46,859 nucleotides of DNA from Anaerolineales bacterium (GTDB taxonomy: Bacteria; Chloroflexota; Anaerolineae; Anaerolineales; E44-bin32), in the NCBI GenBank assembly GCA_037382465.1, contig JARRPX010000030.1:1-46859 (forward strand). Direction: 5' to 3'. Positions 43,512 through 46,859 of this stretch are shown one piece after another. The notes under the pieces were generated by a model, which had not been told where the DNA came from, made no database searches, and worked only from the letters and a program-made list of their open reading frames with translations. A program made the position numbers and the translations under genes. Every line of letters starts with the position of its first letter. Positions within the stretch are counted from its first letter, which is position 1.

Positions 43512-44542
43512 AACGCTCTTGGCCGCTGTGGGTCACTTTCATCGTTGCCGGCGCGTACATCGTCGCGCGGCTGGCTGTTTACGATTGGAACGTTGTGGCG
43601 CTGGCGGAAATTGGCACGCAGTTCTCGGAGGGCGATCCAGCAGGAACCGAGGGCTACGATGGGCAGTTCACCTACTACATCGCGGTCGATCTGAATCCCG
43701 CCACGGTCTCCGATAAACTCGATGTCCCGGCTTATCGCTATCAGCGAATCCTGCTGCCCGCTTTGGCGCATTTCTTTACGGGAGGACACGCAACCGCAAT
43801 TCCTTGGGCGCTTTTGGCGATCAATTTACTCGCCCAGACACGATATGCATTGAGCTATGGGTTGTGGGTAGGTCTGGTTTCCGCCGTAGGCCTGCAACTG
43901 CATGAGCCACTGGCCTACGGCCTGGCAGCCCTCGCCTGGCTGGCCCGGAAACGCGGTAAGTCGGTTTTGAGTGCGGTTTTGATCGGGCTGGCGCTTTTCG
44001 CCAAGGAAACCATTCTGATTATTTGGCTTGCGCTGTTCCTCTCCGACCTGATCGGAAAACGCCGCTGGAAGGCGGTTTTGCCCTGGATCGTCGTGGGTGT
44101 CCTTTACGCCGGCTGGCAGGTTTGGTTGTGGCGCGTTTTTGGCGCTCCCGGTATTGGCAGTGGAGGCGCCAAATCGACGCCGTTCGAGTGGATCCCGTTG
44201 ATGGGCCTCTGGCGCATCGGCTTTGTGTCCCTTCCGGCGCTGGGATTGTTTATCGTCATCTTCGGGCCGACGATTTTTCTTCCTGCGATCTGGGGAATTT
44301 GGGTCTCGGCGCGGGAGCTTTGGCGGCGGCGAATCGCCGCGGAGAACGTCAACCTTCTCATCAACGGCATGGTGATTCTGTTCCTGCCTTTTTCAACGAT
44401 TCGGGAACCGCTGGGACTTTTACGCTTTGCGAGCGGCTTCGTGCTCGCGGTTTTGCTATTCGCGGCTCGCAACAAGCTGCACAAACCGCTAAACTATACG
44501 CTCTTATGGATCCCGCTGATCGCAGTGCTGCTCAACGGTTGA
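43496..44542 (+). CDS. Polytopic membrane protein, GT-C-like, function unknown
   Basis: The ATG at 43496 has AGGGATGG just upstream; two other in-frame starts (43490 and a TTG at 43469) are possible. It overlaps the preceding gene by 16 nt. The 348 residues hold about eight or nine helices and an acidic external segment EGYDGQFTYYIAVDL, followed by PAYRYQRILLPALAH, a pattern common in uncharacterised membrane proteins that look like GT-C enzymes. It is the last of five linked membrane genes and probably shares their pathway. Confidence 0.6.
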   Translation: MLSRLKRSWPLWVTFIVAGAYIVARLAVYDWNVVALAEIGTQFSEGDPAGTEGYDGQFTYYIAVDLNPATVSDKLDVPAYRYQRILLPALAHFFTGGHATAIPWALLAINLLAQTRYALSYGLWVGLVSAVGLQLHEPLAYGLAALAWLARKRGKSVLSAVLIGLALFAKETILIIWLALFLSDLIGKRRWKAVLPWIVVGVLYAGWQVWLWRVFGAPGIGSGGAKSTPFEWIPLMGLWRIGFVSLPALGLFIVIFGPTIFLPAIWGIWVSARELWRRRIAAENVNLLINGMVILFLPFSTIREPLGLLRFASGFVLAVLLFAARNKLHKPLNYTLLWIPLIAVLLNG

Positions 44543-44562
44543 AAAACGATTGGCCGCGCCGG

Positions 44563-44592
44563 TAGACACAATAAGGGAATCTGTACTAGAAT
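44563..44592 (+). promoter_or_regulatory. Putative promoter of the moxR-DUF58 operon
   Basis: TAGACA (5 of 6 to TTGACA), 18-nt spacer, TAGAAT (5 of 6 to TATAAT). The leader to the moxR ATG would be about 90 nt and contains a hairpin (44615-44636). Confidence 0.5.
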
Positions 44593-44614
44593 AATTTCCA
44601 CGTTCGAATGAACA

Positions 44615-44636
44615 GTCCCGAAAGCGTATACGGGAC
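44615..44636 (+). repeat. Hairpin in the moxR leader
   Basis: GTCCCG-10 nt-CGGGAC is a perfect 6-bp GC-rich stem. No T-run follows, so it is not a plain terminator. Just before it is GTTC-GAAT-GAAC, a second small palindrome. Confidence 0.4.
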
Positions 44637-44687
44637 GTATCGTCCGTTGTGAGGTATGCTTTAATCTCATCAGCGAATGGAGTATCG

Positions 44688-45634
<947 letters not shown>

Positions 45635-45635
<1 letters not shown>

Positions 45636-46859
45636 TGACGAGTCGTGCTCGTGTCGTTGTTGCACTTTTCACAGTCAGCATATTGGGGGCGTTTATCACC
45701 GGGCGAGACCTTTTCTATAACCTGGTTTACCTTTGGGGTTTTCTCCTCGTAAGTTCATATACTTGGGCGCGGTTGACCTTGCTCGGTGTCCGGCTTGAGC
45801 GGGAAGCATTCTCCACGCGTGCCCAGGTCGGCCAGTTGTTCACGGAACGGTTTACGTTGGTGAACGAGAGCCGGATTCCCAAGATCTGGATCGAAGCAAG
45901 GGACAAATCCGAATTGCCCGGATATAAAGTCACCTCGACGGTGGCGGGGCTTGGGCGCCGCGGGCTGGACGATCGGAGTGGTCATCGTGCTTCCACCGTT
46001 ACGATCAACCTCGGGTCACATCATCGTCGAACCTGGATCCAACGTACGGTGTGTACACGGCGCGGACGCTATAGAATTGGCCCGTTGGAGCTGCATTCCG
46101 GGGATTTGTTTGGGTTGTTCCCGGTGAAAAGGGATGTCCCTTCCTCCCAACATCTGCTGGTCCTGCCGATGGTCGTCCCCATCCGGAGATTTTCGACTCC
46201 GACCGGCCGAATTTCAGGCGGAGAGGCGATCCGAAAACGCACGCATCAGGTGACTCCCAACGTCGCTTCGGTCCGTGATTATTCGGCCGGCGACAACCTC
46301 AATCGCATCCATTGGCCTTCAACGGCAAAACGTCAAAGGCTGATCGTAAAGGAATTCGAGCTGGATCCACAAGGAGAAGTGTGGCTGCTTCTCGATGCCG
46401 CTCGAAAGAATCGATATGTGAAAACGGATCGACTCGACCAGGACGAGCGAAGCGTGTGGATCGTCGGGGAGACGCGCCTTCCGCTTGCTTCAGATGAATA
46501 CGGCATCGCTGCCGCAGCTTCGCTTGGCATTCATTTTTTGGATCTCGACCGATCGGTGGGGCTGATCGCATACGGTGACGCCAGGCACGTGATTCAACCA
46601 GATCGTGGAGAAGCGCAGCGTTATCGGCTGCTGGAATCTCTGGCAGTTTTGAATGCGGACGGTGTCCACGACCTTGATCAAGTCTTGCGTGTCGAATATC
46701 CCCGGATTCCTCGAGGATCGACGGTGATCGTCATCACCGCTGCTGCGGGTCCGGTCGTGATGAGCGCAATCCGCAGACTGATGATCGGCGACCGCCGCCC
46801 GATCCTGGTCTCCCTGGACGCCAGCTCTTTCGGTGGACCGGGTGACTCGAGTGCCCTGC
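45635..46859 (+). CDS. DUF58 domain protein, 3' end cut by window
   Basis: The frame is open from the ATG at 45635 to the last base, about 408 residues, and no stop occurs. The first 50 residues give two membrane helices (ARVVVALFTVSILGAFIT and LFYNLVYLWGFLLVSSY). The DUF58 motif is VRDYSAGDNLNRIHWPSTAK at about 213-232, after a beta-rich section with CTRRGRYRIGPLEL. Downstream the VWA-like fold begins (EVWLLLDAAR). DUF58 proteins pair with MoxR, often with a transglutaminase next; that gene would lie outside the window. The role is not established. Confidence 0.9.

Overview
The window is a gene-dense stretch of bacterial chromosome with about 41 protein genes and no rRNA, tRNA, CRISPR array, insertion sequence or prophage that I could recognise. 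Base composition looks moderately GC-rich. The gene mix (LonA, SpoIIIE-type FtsK, Lgt, CsoR/CopZ/CopA, secreted domains behind a Pro/Thr linker, a 7TM-GAF sensor, a NACHT-HEAT protein, YfhO-type membrane enzymes) suggests a member of the Chloroflexota, probably an Anaerolineae-like genome. That placement is inference from gene content only.

Layout. 1-5573: the 3' part of a dihydroorotate-dehydrogenase-like gene, then leftward uvrB, yjbQ and a CehA/McbA-type PHP hydrolase, then a rightward DegV gene closed by a hairpin terminator. 5856-10887: a catalytically degenerate XerC/D-like protein, purine nucleoside phosphorylase, a small anchored extracytoplasmic protein, a GNAT acetyltransferase and a 7TM-GAF-HTH-like sensor. 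10978-15793: an S1-domain RNA-binding protein, FtsK, a CDP-alcohol phosphatidyltransferase and Lgt. 15971-19809: an ABC exporter whose permease is fused to a SpoIIM domain, a metallo-beta-lactamase-fold hydrolase, and a leftward pair (67-aa protein, cyclic-nucleotide-binding domain). 20083-25884: Hsp20, Lon, a stand-alone receiver, a PHP-AlbA_2 fusion, and a MoaB/MogA protein. 26049-31013: csoR-copZ-copA, ccdA and a glutaredoxin-DUF2085 fusion, which together look like a copper and thiol-redox block. 31070-32547: pgeF, yggT, yggU, ended by a palindromic terminator. 32645-35770: leftward, a coiled-coil zinc-ribbon gene followed by a membrane-anchored NACHT-HEAT NTPase. 35874-44542: five translationally coupled or closely spaced polytopic membrane proteins in an A-YfhO-A-YfhO-C order, which looks like a tandem duplication of a GT-C-like pair. 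44688-46859: a MoxR ATPase and a DUF58 protein cut by the window end.

The longest stretches without a gene are 5574-5855 (282 nt: a terminator hairpin and an extended -10 promoter) and 19810-20082 (273 nt: a divergent spacer with one plausible promoter). No gap exceeds 300 nt.

The most interesting items are the A-YfhO duplication, the membrane NACHT-HEAT protein, the PHP-AlbA_2 fusion, the 7TM-GAF protein that lacks a kinase domain, the ABC-2/SpoIIM fusion, the XerC/D-like protein without its tyrosine, and a set of genes whose -10 box lies 6-7 nt before the start codon, implying leaderless mRNAs. I saw no complete, clearly new multi-gene system; the candidates are graded accordingly.
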